In this document: positions 27,723 to 35,927 of the stretch, piece after piece
Numbering within the stretch: the first letter of the stretch is position 1
Layout of the letters: each line of letters starts with the position of its first letter
Source: Candidatus Aeolococcus gillhamiae
GTDB lineage: Bacteria; Chloroflexota; Dormibacteria; Aeolococcales; Aeolococcaceae
Direction of reading: 5' to 3'
Length of the DNA stretch: 42,021 nucleotides
Assembly (NCBI GenBank): GCA_003244045.1
Contig: QHBU01000189.1
Location: forward strand, 1-42,021
Notes under the pieces: model-generated
What the model was told of the DNA's origin: nothing
The model's database searches: none
What the model saw: the letters and a program-made list of their open reading frames with translations, nothing else
Made by a program: the position numbers and the translations under genes

Positions 27723-28526
27723 TCAGAGCAGAACGTGCGGATCAAGAAAGACACCGTGCTGGAGCACCCGGATATAGACATCGGTGAGGACAACGCTGAA
27801 AAGGCTCAGCCAGGCCCACCGTGGATGGGGGTTGTTGAGCCGGGTCACGAATTGCCACGCGCGATTGCGTGTGACGCCGAGGCGCGCGGTCGAGTAACAG
27901 TCGAGCCCGCCGCCGACCAGGTGGCGAAGCGAGTGGCACCCGAAGGTGTACAGGCTCAACAGCGTGACATTGATGAGCATGATCGCCGTGCCAAGCCCGA
28001 GCCAGAGGTGGCCGCGGGAGCCGGGCTGGGTGGAGAGGAAGGCCAGGACGACGTCGTACCAGAGAAAGCCGAGGACGATCACGGCCGCATAGAGCGTGAA
28101 GCGATGCAGGTTGTTGAGGATCATCGGGAAGCGCGACTCGCCGTGGTACTCACGGTGGCGCAGCTCACCGATCGCGCAGGCGGGCGGATCCCAAAAGAAG
28201 GAGCGGTAGTAGGCCTTGCGGTAGTAGTAACAGCTGCCCCGGAAGGCCAGCGGCGACCACAGCACCCAGATCGCCGGCGAGATCGGTCCGGTCTTCCAGA
28301 TCGTCGGCGAGAAGAACGGCGAGAGGTAGGGACCCCACTCGCTGACGTGATTGGCCGAGCCGGGCGGGGCGGCGACGAAGGCGGTCCAGAGGACGTAGAG
28401 GGTGAAGCCACCGAGGACCGTCACCACGGTGGCGGGCAGCAGCCACCAGGGTTGATCGCGGGCGATGCGCTGCAGCAGGCCCGGGCCCGCGTGCGCGCTC
28501 GGCGTGGGGGCGGTCACTTGGGCCAT
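27723..28526 (-). CDS. Sdh1-type succinate dehydrogenase membrane-anchor-like protein
   Basis: A 267-residue membrane protein with about five helices that resembles the anchor subunit of mycobacterial SDH1 (Rv0249c type). Diagnostic segments are YLSPFFSP, CYYYRKAYYRSFFWDPPACA, GESRFPMILNNLHRF and YTFGCHSLRHLVGG, the last two carrying histidines suited to heme or quinone sites. In SDH1 loci the flavoprotein and Fe-S subunits lie next to this gene, but neither is present within the window. Instead it heads an operon with a small protein, an NnrS-like and a CopD-like protein. It might still serve a distant SdhAB or act in another quinone-linked complex; the second option is inference. Confidence 0.85.
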   Translation of the reverse strand: MAQVTAPTPSAHAGPGLLQRIARDQPWWLLPATVVTVLGGFTLYVLWTAFVAAPPGSANHVSEWGPYLSPFFSPTIWKTGPISPAIWVLWSPLAFRGSCYYYRKAYYRSFFWDPPACAIGELRHREYHGESRFPMILNNLHRFTLYAAVIVLGFLWYDVVLAFLSTQPGSRGHLWLGLGTAIMLINVTLLSLYTFGCHSLRHLVGGGLDCYSTARLGVTRNRAWQFVTRLNNPHPRWAWLSLFSVVLTDVYIRVLQHGVFLDPHVLL

Positions 28527-28746
28527 GCGGTGAACCTCTCGTCACTGCCCGGCGGGGCTGCGAGCATCGACACAGAACGAGCGCGCTGCGCCTGATCCTA
28601 TAGCGAACCGGGCGGTGAGGGCGAGCTGGGATGTCGATCGCGGCAGCGAGCCCTGTCATATCGTCGTGGTATGCCGCAGATCGCCTGGCGCCACCCGTCG
28701 TCACTCGCCACTCCGAGCCTCAGTCTGCTTCACTGGCCAACCTGAA

Positions 28747-29625
28747 GTGATCGTCTCGCTTGCATGCGTCGCGCTGTACGCCGTGCTGGTCGGCGTCGCG
28801 TCGTTCATCGAGGTTCCGGTTGGTCGCGGATTCGGTGCCTTCCAGCTCAACGTCCTGATTCGCGTCGGCGGCCTGGTCGCCGCCGCTGCAGTGCTGGTCG
28901 CCGTCCACGGGCTGGCGTTCCCGGGCGGTTCATCGGCGCTCGCTGGGCTGGGCGTTGGTGTCCTGACCGGCGTGGGCTCGATCTTCTACTGCTTCTCCCT
29001 CAAGTACATGCCGGTCTCGCTGGTGGTGACCTTCTCGAACCTCTACCTGGTTATCACTATCGTTCTTGGCGTCATCGTCCTTGGCGAGCCCATCACAGCA
29101 CTGAAGGTCGCGGGACTCACGGGGACGCTGGCTGGTGTGCTGATGCTCGCCCGCGCGCCGGTACGGTACGGCGTGCACAGCAAAGCAAGCTCTGCTGAGC
29201 AGCCGCTTCGGCTCCGCGCCTTCGTCACGATGGCTGCCTATGTTGTCATTGTCGGAGTCGGTGCTTTCCTCGAGAAGCCTGCGCTGAAAGGCCTGGATGC
29301 GACCGAGCTCAACGGCCTGATGGCGATCGCCATGACGGCGGTCGCCGTGGTCGCCCTGGCGGTGCACGGTCCTCGGATCCGGATCACCGAACGATCGCTG
29401 CAGGGGGTCGGGGTGGGAGCCCTGATTGGGGTCGCCTCAGTCCTCTACTTCCTGGGACTACGTGGCCTTCCGGTCTCCGTCGCCGCCGCGTTCGCCAACT
29501 CCTCTATGGTCGTCACCGTGATGCTCTCGGTCGTGGTCCTGCATCAACCTTTGACCCGCGTGCGCGGCGCAGCCATGCTCGTAACCCTGCTCGGGGTGAC
29601 CCTCCTCGCCCTCTCGGTCGGGTGA
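28747..29625 (+). CDS. EamA/DMT-family transporter
   Basis: A 292-residue membrane protein with ten predicted helices in two EamA repeats (about 1-140 and 150-290), the usual size of the drug/metabolite transporter superfamily. Each repeat ends in a similar pair of helices with a GEPIT or HQPLT turn (VIVLGEPITALKVAG and VVVLHQPLTRVRGAA). The GTG at 28747 was chosen because hydrophobic similarity begins there; its binding site is poor. The substrate is not readable. The stop overlaps a possible GTG of the RibD-type gene (29622), so the two are likely cotranscribed. Confidence 0.92.
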   Translation: MIVSLACVALYAVLVGVASFIEVPVGRGFGAFQLNVLIRVGGLVAAAAVLVAVHGLAFPGGSSALAGLGVGVLTGVGSIFYCFSLKYMPVSLVVTFSNLYLVITIVLGVIVLGEPITALKVAGLTGTLAGVLMLARAPVRYGVHSKASSAEQPLRLRAFVTMAAYVVIVGVGAFLEKPALKGLDATELNGLMAIAMTAVAVVALAVHGPRIRITERSLQGVGVGALIGVASVLYFLGLRGLPVSVAAAFANSSMVVTVMLSVVVLHQPLTRVRGAAMLVTLLGVTLLALSVG

Positions 29626-29645
29626 CGCGTGAGCAGGGTCATGGA

Positions 29646-30629
29646 ATGAGCGAACTGGCCGCCTCGGGAGCCCCGGGCCGCGGCGAGCCGCCGATCGACT
29701 GGGTCGACGAGGCGTCCGAGGAGTCGTTTCCGGCGAGTGACGTGCCGGCGTGGCCGTCGTCGGCCCCGGCGCGCGAGCCTGCTCCGCAACTCACCCTCCT
29801 CAGCGACCAACCCGACGCCCCCGCCTATCCGCTCGGTCCGCGCCTCGAACACCTCTACGGCGGGCCGTTCAGCCTGGCGACCCCCTGCCTCTACGCGAAC
29901 TTCGTGTCCTCCGTCGACGGCGTGGTGGCGCTCGGCCCGGGACATCCCGACCCCGGTGGAACCATCAGCGGACACAGCGAGGCCGACCGATTCGTGATGG
30001 CCCTGCTGCGGGCGAGCGCCGACGCGATCCTGGTGGGAGCGGGCACCTTGCGTGCGACCCCGGGCCATCGCTGGACGCCGGAGGATGTTTATCCAGCCGC
30101 CGCGGCGGAGTTCGCGGAGCTGCGCCGTTTGCTCAAGCGCGCCAGCCAGCCGCTCCTGGTCGTGGTGACGGCCAGCGGTGACATAGACGGCGATCACCCT
30201 GCCCTGCAGCAGGATGCGCTGGTGCTCACCACTGAGGCCGGAGCTGACCGACTCCGCGGCCGCCTGCCCGCCGCGGCGTCGGTGAGGTCGCTGGGGCCAG
30301 GAGCAGAACTGACCGCGAAGAGCATCGTCGAGGCAATCCACTCCGCAGGGTGCGGCGCGGTCCTGACCGAAGGCGGACCGACCCTGCTCGGGAACCTGGT
30401 CCGCGCACGGGTCTTGGACGAGCTCTTCCTGACCGTCTCGCCGCTCCTGGCTGGACGCTCCAGCGCCGCGCCACGGCCCGGCCTCGTCGACGGCGTGGAA
30501 CTTGCGCCGGCCCAGGCTCGCTGGCTCAGCCTGCTGAGCGTGCGACGTGACGACGCCTACCTCTTCCTCCGCTACCGGCTGCGAGTTCGCACGGCCACCC
30601 GCAGCACGCCGTCGTCGGCCGCCGGGTAG
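29646..30629 (+). CDS. RibD C-terminal-domain reductase with N-terminal linker
   Basis: A 327-residue protein whose C-terminal 260 residues match the RibD_C/dihydrofolate-reductase-like fold: YANFVSSVDGVVAL, DRFVMALLRASADAILVGAGT and VLTEGGPTLLGNLV are its NADPH- and substrate-binding stretches. The deaminase half of RibD is absent, so it may act as the reductase in riboflavin synthesis or as an unrelated pyrimidine-type reductase. The first 60 residues are disordered and include DEASEESFPASDVPAW, a short motif found in many small bacterial proteins. The ATG at 29646 was preferred; GTG 29622 overlapping the EamA stop is an alternative. No other riboflavin gene is nearby. Confidence 0.88.
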   Translation: MSELAASGAPGRGEPPIDWVDEASEESFPASDVPAWPSSAPAREPAPQLTLLSDQPDAPAYPLGPRLEHLYGGPFSLATPCLYANFVSSVDGVVALGPGHPDPGGTISGHSEADRFVMALLRASADAILVGAGTLRATPGHRWTPEDVYPAAAAEFAELRRLLKRASQPLLVVVTASGDIDGDHPALQQDALVLTTEAGADRLRGRLPAAASVRSLGPGAELTAKSIVEAIHSAGCGAVLTEGGPTLLGNLVRARVLDELFLTVSPLLAGRSSAAPRPGLVDGVELAPAQARWLSLLSVRRDDAYLFLRYRLRVRTATRSTPSSAAG

Positions 30630-30664
30630 GCCGACGCTCGGGCCCATAGCGAGGCACGCTTGGA

Positions 30665-32998
30665 TTAACTGCCAGGGGCGATCTCGGGCGGCTCGGGTGC
30701 GCCAACCACGTTGGACTCGCCGGCAGACGCTGTGTCGCTGGGATCTGCGGGGGCGCCTTCGGACGGAGCGATCGTGGTATCGATCTCAGGCACGTCTGCC
30801 GCAGCTTCCTCGCCCGCGCCACCGGCAAGCGAACGGGCCACGTAGACGGCCACGTCGTCCACCGCGAGCCGATCCCCCAGCTGCTTGCTGGCGATCCCCT
30901 CGTCGAACATCGCCAGGCAGAAGGGGCAGGCGGTGGCAACCTTGGTCGCCGTCGTCGCGGCGGCCTGCTCAACGCGCTTGTGGTTGACGCGCGGTTGTTC
31001 CTCCTCCATCCACATGTGACCACCGCCGGCGCCGCAGCACATCCCCTCGCTGCGGTTACGGGCCATCTCGACCACCGTGAGCCCGGGGATCTGCTCAAGG
31101 ATGTCTCGCGGCGGCGCGAAGATGTCGTTCCAGCGCCCCAGGTAACACGAGTCGTGGTAGGTGATCGTCTCCTCCTGCCGCTTGGATTCGTCGAGGGTGA
31201 TGCGGCCCTCCTTGAGCAATCGCTCGATCATCTGGGTGTGGTGCACCACCTCGTAGTCACCCCCGAATGCCGAGTACTCGTTGGCGAAGGTGTTGAAGTC
31301 GTGCGGACACGAGGTGATGATCTTGTGCACGTTGTACTTGCGCAGCACCGCGACGTTGTCCTTGGCCCGCTCCTGGAAGAGGTACTCGTTGCCGATGCGC
31401 CGCGCCGGGTCGCCGCTGCACTTCTCCTCGGTGCCGAGGATGGCAAAGTCGACCTTGCCGGCCTGGAGAATCTTCACCAGCGCGGTGGCGATGGTCTTGG
31501 CGCGGTCGTCGAAGGACGACGCGCAGCCCACCCAATAGAGGTACTCGGCGTCGGGCCTGTCGGCGGCGAACTGCACGCCCAGGTCGCGCGCCCAGTCGGC
31601 GCGCGTCTGATGGGAGAGGCCGTAGGGGTTGAAGACGTTCTCGATGCCCCGCAAGGCTGTCTCGGCTTGCTTGGGCATGCGCGACTCGTCGAGCACGAGA
31701 TGGCGGCGCATCTCGATGATCTTGGGCACGTGCTCGATGAGCACCGGGCATTGGTCCATGCATGCCCCGCAGGTGGTGCAGGCCCAGAGTGTTTCGTCCG
31801 CGATGGTGCCGCCGAAGAGCGGGCGCTCGCCGCCACTGGCCTCGACCGCTTTGGTCACCGCGTCGGGACCAATCCAGGACGGCTGGAAAAGCCCCGGGAG
31901 GTCGTGCCGGGCGCCGAGATGGTCATCCCCGGCGACCCACATCACTGCACCCTCACGGTCGGGCTTGCCCTCGCCGTCGGCACCGTGTTCGATGTGCGCA
32001 TCGTGGGTAGTGGCGGCGTAGCCGCCGGCAAGGTTCTCGTAGAGGTGATCACGCATGTCGGTGATCAGCGTCTTCGGTGAGAGAACCTTGCCGGTGTTGT
32101 AGGCGGGGCAATGCGTCTGACAACGACCGCACTCGGTGCAGGTGTAGAGGTCGAGCATGTCCTTCCAGCTGAAGTGGTCGAGGGTAACCGGGCCGAAGTG
32201 CTGATCGGACTCGTCTCCAGCGTTCATCACCGCCTCGATGTCCAGGAGGGGCAGCCGCCCCTTCGGCTCGGTCCATTTGAAGAAGACGTTGGGGGCTGCC
32301 GTGACGATGTGGAGATGCTTGCTGTAGCCGAGGTACACCAGGAAGCCAAAGACCAGCACCAGGTGCCCCCAGAAGAAGAGCCCGTGCAACCCGATCAGCA
32401 TGCTGCTGTGCGCCAGCGGGGTGAACAGCCGTGACACCGCGCTCGCGAACGGACGGTCGGCGGCCATTGCCTGCACCGGATTCCCCTGAGCGATGAGGGT
32501 GGCGTAGTTGAGGGTCATGAAGATCAGCAGGGTGCCGATCCAGCCGAGGATCAGCACCGCATCACTGCGATGGCTGCCGCGGAGCCGCAGTGGTTTGACG
32601 ACGAAGCGGTTGATCAGCGCCAGGGCCACGCCGGCGAGCACGGCGACGCAGAATGCGTCTTGGGCGAAGGCGATGACGAACGCCGCTGGCAGGTCGCTGA
32701 AACGGAAGCCCTGCCACAGCGCTTCGACGATCGCCTGGGCGATGGCGCTGAGCAGGACCAGGAAGCCCCAGAAGATCAGCGCGTGCAGGACGCCCGCATA
32801 GGGCCAGCGCAGCAGCCGTCCCTGGCCGATCACGTAGATGAAGAACGCCTTGATGCGCTGGCCGACGCGGTCGAAGCGCGGGTCGGCGCGCTGGCCGCGC
32901 AGCATGGCCCTGATCAGCAAGCGCCAGCGCAGACCTGTGGCAACCACGGCGGCGCCGGCCACCAGGATCATGCAAGCGGGACTGACGATGGCGGTCAC
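30665..32998 (-). CDS. EtfD-like membrane Fe-S oxidoreductase (HdrDE-type)
   Basis: A 777-residue protein with an N-terminal NarI/HdrE-like membrane domain (about 1-260, five to six helices with histidines), two 4Fe-4S motifs (CTECGRCQTHCP near 285 and CTTCGACMDQCP near 405) and two CCG domains (HDSCYLGRWND near 614 and MCCGAGGGHMW near 651). This is the architecture of Rv0338c/EtfD, the membrane protein that passes electrons from ETF and fatty-acid oxidation to menaquinone. The start is GTG 32998 after GGAGGG. The etfA and etfB genes are not in the window, so the electron donor is inferred from family. The last 70 residues are an acidic, proline-rich tail. Confidence 0.92.
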   Translation of the reverse strand: MTAIVSPACMILVAGAAVVATGLRWRLLIRAMLRGQRADPRFDRVGQRIKAFFIYVIGQGRLLRWPYAGVLHALIFWGFLVLLSAIAQAIVEALWQGFRFSDLPAAFVIAFAQDAFCVAVLAGVALALINRFVVKPLRLRGSHRSDAVLILGWIGTLLIFMTLNYATLIAQGNPVQAMAADRPFASAVSRLFTPLAHSSMLIGLHGLFFWGHLVLVFGFLVYLGYSKHLHIVTAAPNVFFKWTEPKGRLPLLDIEAVMNAGDESDQHFGPVTLDHFSWKDMLDLYTCTECGRCQTHCPAYNTGKVLSPKTLITDMRDHLYENLAGGYAATTHDAHIEHGADGEGKPDREGAVMWVAGDDHLGARHDLPGLFQPSWIGPDAVTKAVEASGGERPLFGGTIADETLWACTTCGACMDQCPVLIEHVPKIIEMRRHLVLDESRMPKQAETALRGIENVFNPYGLSHQTRADWARDLGVQFAADRPDAEYLYWVGCASSFDDRAKTIATALVKILQAGKVDFAILGTEEKCSGDPARRIGNEYLFQERAKDNVAVLRKYNVHKIITSCPHDFNTFANEYSAFGGDYEVVHHTQMIERLLKEGRITLDESKRQEETITYHDSCYLGRWNDIFAPPRDILEQIPGLTVVEMARNRSEGMCCGAGGGHMWMEEEQPRVNHKRVEQAAATTATKVATACPFCLAMFDEGIASKQLGDRLAVDDVAVYVARSLAGGAGEEAAADVPEIDTTIAPSEGAPADPSDTASAGESNVVGAPEPPEIAPGS

Positions 32999-33160
32999 CC
33001 AAGGCCCTCCGGGAGCATGGACACGCGGGTCGCCGGTCGACGACCCGCTGCGCAAGCGATTATGTCGAGGTTGACTCTTGTCGCGGCCCATGCACTCCGT
33101 TCGACGCCCTCGGGGCCTTCATTGATGCGCCGCGTCTGAGGGATCGTCGCGCACGGCGGC

Positions 33161-34108
33161 TTACCCGTCGTCGGTCTCGGCGGCAGGCGTCGCTGCCACC
33201 CAGCCGGACGTCGCCAGGCTGTCGAGCAGGAGGTGGAAGTACACCAGGCCCGCGTAGGGCGCCCAGCGTTCGGTGATGTGATTGACGCCACGGTAGTCGA
33301 GAGGTTCTGGAAGGCTCAGCCAACGACGCAGCTTGTCGCGAGCGCCGACATCGTCGCCGGGAAAGATGTGGAGCCGACCAAAGCCGCGCAGCAGTAGGTA
33401 CTCAGCGGACCAGCGGCCGATGCCATCCAAGGCACACAGCTCCGCGAGCACGGTTGCATCGTCCGCACCGGCCAGGCTGTCGAGGTCGAGATCACCGTCC
33501 GCCAGCCGCCTGGCGAGCGTGATGAGCACAGTGGCCTTGCGTGTGCTGAAGCCGAGCTCTCGCAGTTCAGCGCTCTGAGCTCGCGCAAGGTCCTCTGCTG
33601 TTGGAAACGCGCGCAACCCGTTCTGCGAAGCCTTTCCGTACCTGTCGGTCAGGCGGTTGAGCAGGCTGATTCCCACGTTCAGACTGAGCTGCTGGCAACT
33701 CACGGCGTTACCGAGCGCCTCGATCCAGCTCTGAAACCGCGGCGGATGGAGCCCGCGGAACCGCGTGACCAAGGACCGCAGAAGTGAATCCTGCTCGGCG
33801 AGGCTGTAGAAGGCATTCAGGTCCATTCCCAAGCCGAGAGAGCGGCTCAAGATCTCGCCGATCTGATCCTTCGCTGAGCCAAGGGCAGCTTGTGGGCCGG
33901 TCAGACGAACCAGCAGATCGGGATTCTCGGCAGGTCCAGTCTGCCCAACCTCGGCCTCGACCACCTCATCAGCGGTGGCCATGGCTCGGCGATACGATCT
34001 TCCGTCCCAGCGATCCAGGGCGTTGGTCGGGCGCCGGCGCAGCGCCCACGCGACCAGGTCCAAGCGAAATGGCGCCACCGGATGGAGCACGAACACCGTC
34101 GTGGTCAT
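33161..34108 (-). CDS. HhH-GPD (AlkA-type) DNA glycosylase
   Basis: A 315-residue base-excision enzyme. The helix-hairpin-helix is LCALDGIGRWSAEYLL and the catalytic aspartate is Asp253 in FPGDDVGARDKL, as in AlkA. Residues 140-220 form the preceding helical domain with NAVSCQQLSLNVGISLLNR. The N-terminal 110 residues make an extra beta-rich region of the AlkA_N kind. There is no Fe-S cysteine set, so an EndoIII role is excluded. It removes alkylated bases such as 3-methyladenine by family analogy. The start is ATG 34108; the frame extends further but without similarity. Confidence 0.92.
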   Translation of the reverse strand: MTTTVFVLHPVAPFRLDLVAWALRRRPTNALDRWDGRSYRRAMATADEVVEAEVGQTGPAENPDLLVRLTGPQAALGSAKDQIGEILSRSLGLGMDLNAFYSLAEQDSLLRSLVTRFRGLHPPRFQSWIEALGNAVSCQQLSLNVGISLLNRLTDRYGKASQNGLRAFPTAEDLARAQSAELRELGFSTRKATVLITLARRLADGDLDLDSLAGADDATVLAELCALDGIGRWSAEYLLLRGFGRLHIFPGDDVGARDKLRRWLSLPEPLDYRGVNHITERWAPYAGLVYFHLLLDSLATSGWVAATPAAETDDG

Positions 34109-34587
34109 CCTTGCTTTCGGCCACGACGTCGGCAGCCACGGGCTGGGCCACTGTCTCGACCTGTCCAAGGCTGCTCCAGACGACACCGTGATGGATGCGT
34201 GCCTGGCCGTTGTCGGGCAACGGACTGTCCGCGTCGGGTCGGGATCGCGCGCCACAGGCGGGCAAGCGACTTCGGCTGCCTACTGGTCGCGACCCCCCGA
34301 GTTGCTGTTGCCAGGGCGGTCGACGTGTCGGCGGCCAGCGGCTCGATGAGCAGCTCGGCCGCGACCTTCTTCACCGGCGTCTCCTGCTGGCGGCACTACC
34401 GTCATCCACTTGCTGTGGGCTCCGAGGTGACCCGACCCAGGAGACACGGTAGCGCCTACCAGGCACCCCTGACCCGGACCGCGCCTTGTGCGGACGCTGC
34501 TGATACAGATAACGCTCTACTGGCACATACAACGTGAGACCGGGGTGGCGCCGCCTCGGCCTCACCACGCGGGACGGAGGTGAGGTA
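34109..34587. other. Divergent intergenic region
   Basis: These 479 bases between the AlkA-type gene and the DUF2231-Rieske gene contain no convincing gene. A minus-strand 89-codon frame at 34105-34374 begins in a protein-like way but turns arginine-rich and runs into the glycosylase start, so it is not called. The right end is more AT-rich and holds a promoter candidate. Confidence 0.55.
34486..34513 (+). promoter_or_regulatory. Candidate promoter for the DUF2231-Rieske gene
   Basis: TTGTGC (34486-34491) and GATAAC (34508-34513) are separated by 16 bases, and the GTG start lies 75 bases downstream. The stretch between is one of the few AT-rich parts of the gap. Confidence 0.35.
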
Positions 34588-35481
34588 GTGACAGAGCCGC
34601 TCGTGGACCGTGTGATCCGCCGTCAGGGATGGCTCGAGCCGGTCGCTGACGTCATCCAGAAGGCGGTCAATGGCGCGTATCGCGTTCTCGGCAAGCCGGG
34701 AGCGGCACTCCGCAGCGCTCTGCACGGCACGCGCATCTTCGGTCATCCCCTCCACCCCGCCCTCACCGACCTCCCGGTGGGAGCGTGGACGGTGGGCGTC
34801 GTCGCCGACTTCGTGGCCCACTTTTCCAACCACATCCCCACCGAGGCCGGTGACCTGGCCCTGGCGGTGGGCGTGGTGGGAGCACTTGGCTCGGTGCTCA
34901 CCGGCTACACGGACTTCCACGACACCGAAGGCCACGAGCGCCGCGTCGCGACGGCACACGGGCTGGCCATGACCCTCGCCGTAGGCCTCGACGCCGCGTC
35001 GCTCGGCCTGCGCTGGTGGGCTGGCCTCAACCTACATCCCCTGGCGGTCGGTCTGTCGACTGCAGGGCTGGGGGTGCTGTTCGCTGGTGCGTACCTGGGT
35101 GGGCATGTCGTCTTCGGGATCGGCACCATGGTCGATCACCTCGCCTTCATCGTCGGCCCCCAAGAGCCAGTGAATGTCGGTGCCTCGACCGACTTCGCGG
35201 AGGGAACGGTGCGCTGCGTCGACGCGGGCGACATGGCAGCGCTCGTGGTCCGCCGAAACGGCGTGCTCTGCGCCATCGCTGACGTCTGCACCCACGCTGG
35301 CGGCCCTCTCCATGAGGGTCCGCTCGAGGACGGGGTCGTGACCTGCCCCTGGCACGGATCCCGGTTCCGTATCGACACGGGACAGGCTCTGCGAGGCCCC
35401 GCGACCTTCCCCCAGCCCACCTTCACTGTCCGCGAGGCGGATGGCCAGGTCTCGCTGGAGCTGCGCCAGCCGAGTGCTTGA
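34588..35481 (+). CDS. DUF2231 membrane domain / Rieske [2Fe-2S] fusion protein
   Basis: A 297-residue fusion. Residues 50-195 form a four-helix DUF2231 membrane domain that opens with GTRIFGHPLHPALTDLPVG. Residues 200-297 are a Rieske domain with cluster ligands Cys234-x-His236 (CTHAGG) and Cys253-x2-His256 (CPWHGSRF). The Rieske part resembles soluble dioxygenase-type ferredoxins rather than bc1 subunits, and would transfer electrons at the membrane surface. The GTG at 34588 follows GGAGGTGAG, a very strong binding site. It precedes the second cytochrome b-molybdenum oxidoreductase on the same strand by 446 bases; a functional link is suggested by position only. Confidence 0.92.
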   Translation: MTEPLVDRVIRRQGWLEPVADVIQKAVNGAYRVLGKPGAALRSALHGTRIFGHPLHPALTDLPVGAWTVGVVADFVAHFSNHIPTEAGDLALAVGVVGALGSVLTGYTDFHDTEGHERRVATAHGLAMTLAVGLDAASLGLRWWAGLNLHPLAVGLSTAGLGVLFAGAYLGGHVVFGIGTMVDHLAFIVGPQEPVNVGASTDFAEGTVRCVDAGDMAALVVRRNGVLCAIADVCTHAGGPLHEGPLEDGVVTCPWHGSRFRIDTGQALRGPATFPQPTFTVREADGQVSLELRQPSA

Positions 35482-35927
35482 GCCCGCGGTCCGACCAGGC
35501 CCCGCGCCCCCGGAGGAGCGAGAGCGGAGACCGCTTGCGGCTCGTCAGCAGATACCCGGGAGGTCGTTTCCTGCGTTCGCGCGCGCTGAGAACGCTCCTT
35601 CCCCGTAGCTCCGCGGTCGTCACGTCCTCCCACCGGCATCTACCTATTGCGCCAACCCCGCCAGGAGGCGCGTTCATCTGCCTTCAGCGGATGCGCGCCG
35701 CTCAGAGCGCGCGGCTCGCCACAGAGTCCTGATCGGACGATGATCCTCGGCGTGCGAGGTGCGCGGGCCGTGGAGTCTCAGACATGATCTGGCGCTTGGC
35801 AGCACATCGTGGCATTCGGCCAAGCCGTTCCCCGCGCGGGCCAGCCTCTGGCATTCGAAACTCTGGAATAGTCCGGCACGCGGCCGCCGGCCTCCGCCGG
35901 GTTGGCCGCGCCCGTGAGCGTTGACGC
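35482..35927. other. Intergenic region before the second molybdenum fusion
   Basis: These 446 bases hold no convincing gene and no clear promoter hexamers. A 6-bp inverted repeat CTTGGC/GCCAAG surrounds 18 bases near 35800-35830. The downstream GTG start has no recognisable ribosome binding site, so leaderless translation is possible. Confidence 0.5.

Noticed and set aside
34105-34374. 89-codon minus-strand frame starting MKKVAAELLIEP
   Set aside because: The start looks protein-like but the rest is arginine-rich without domain features, and it overlaps the glycosylase start. No conservation evidence is available.
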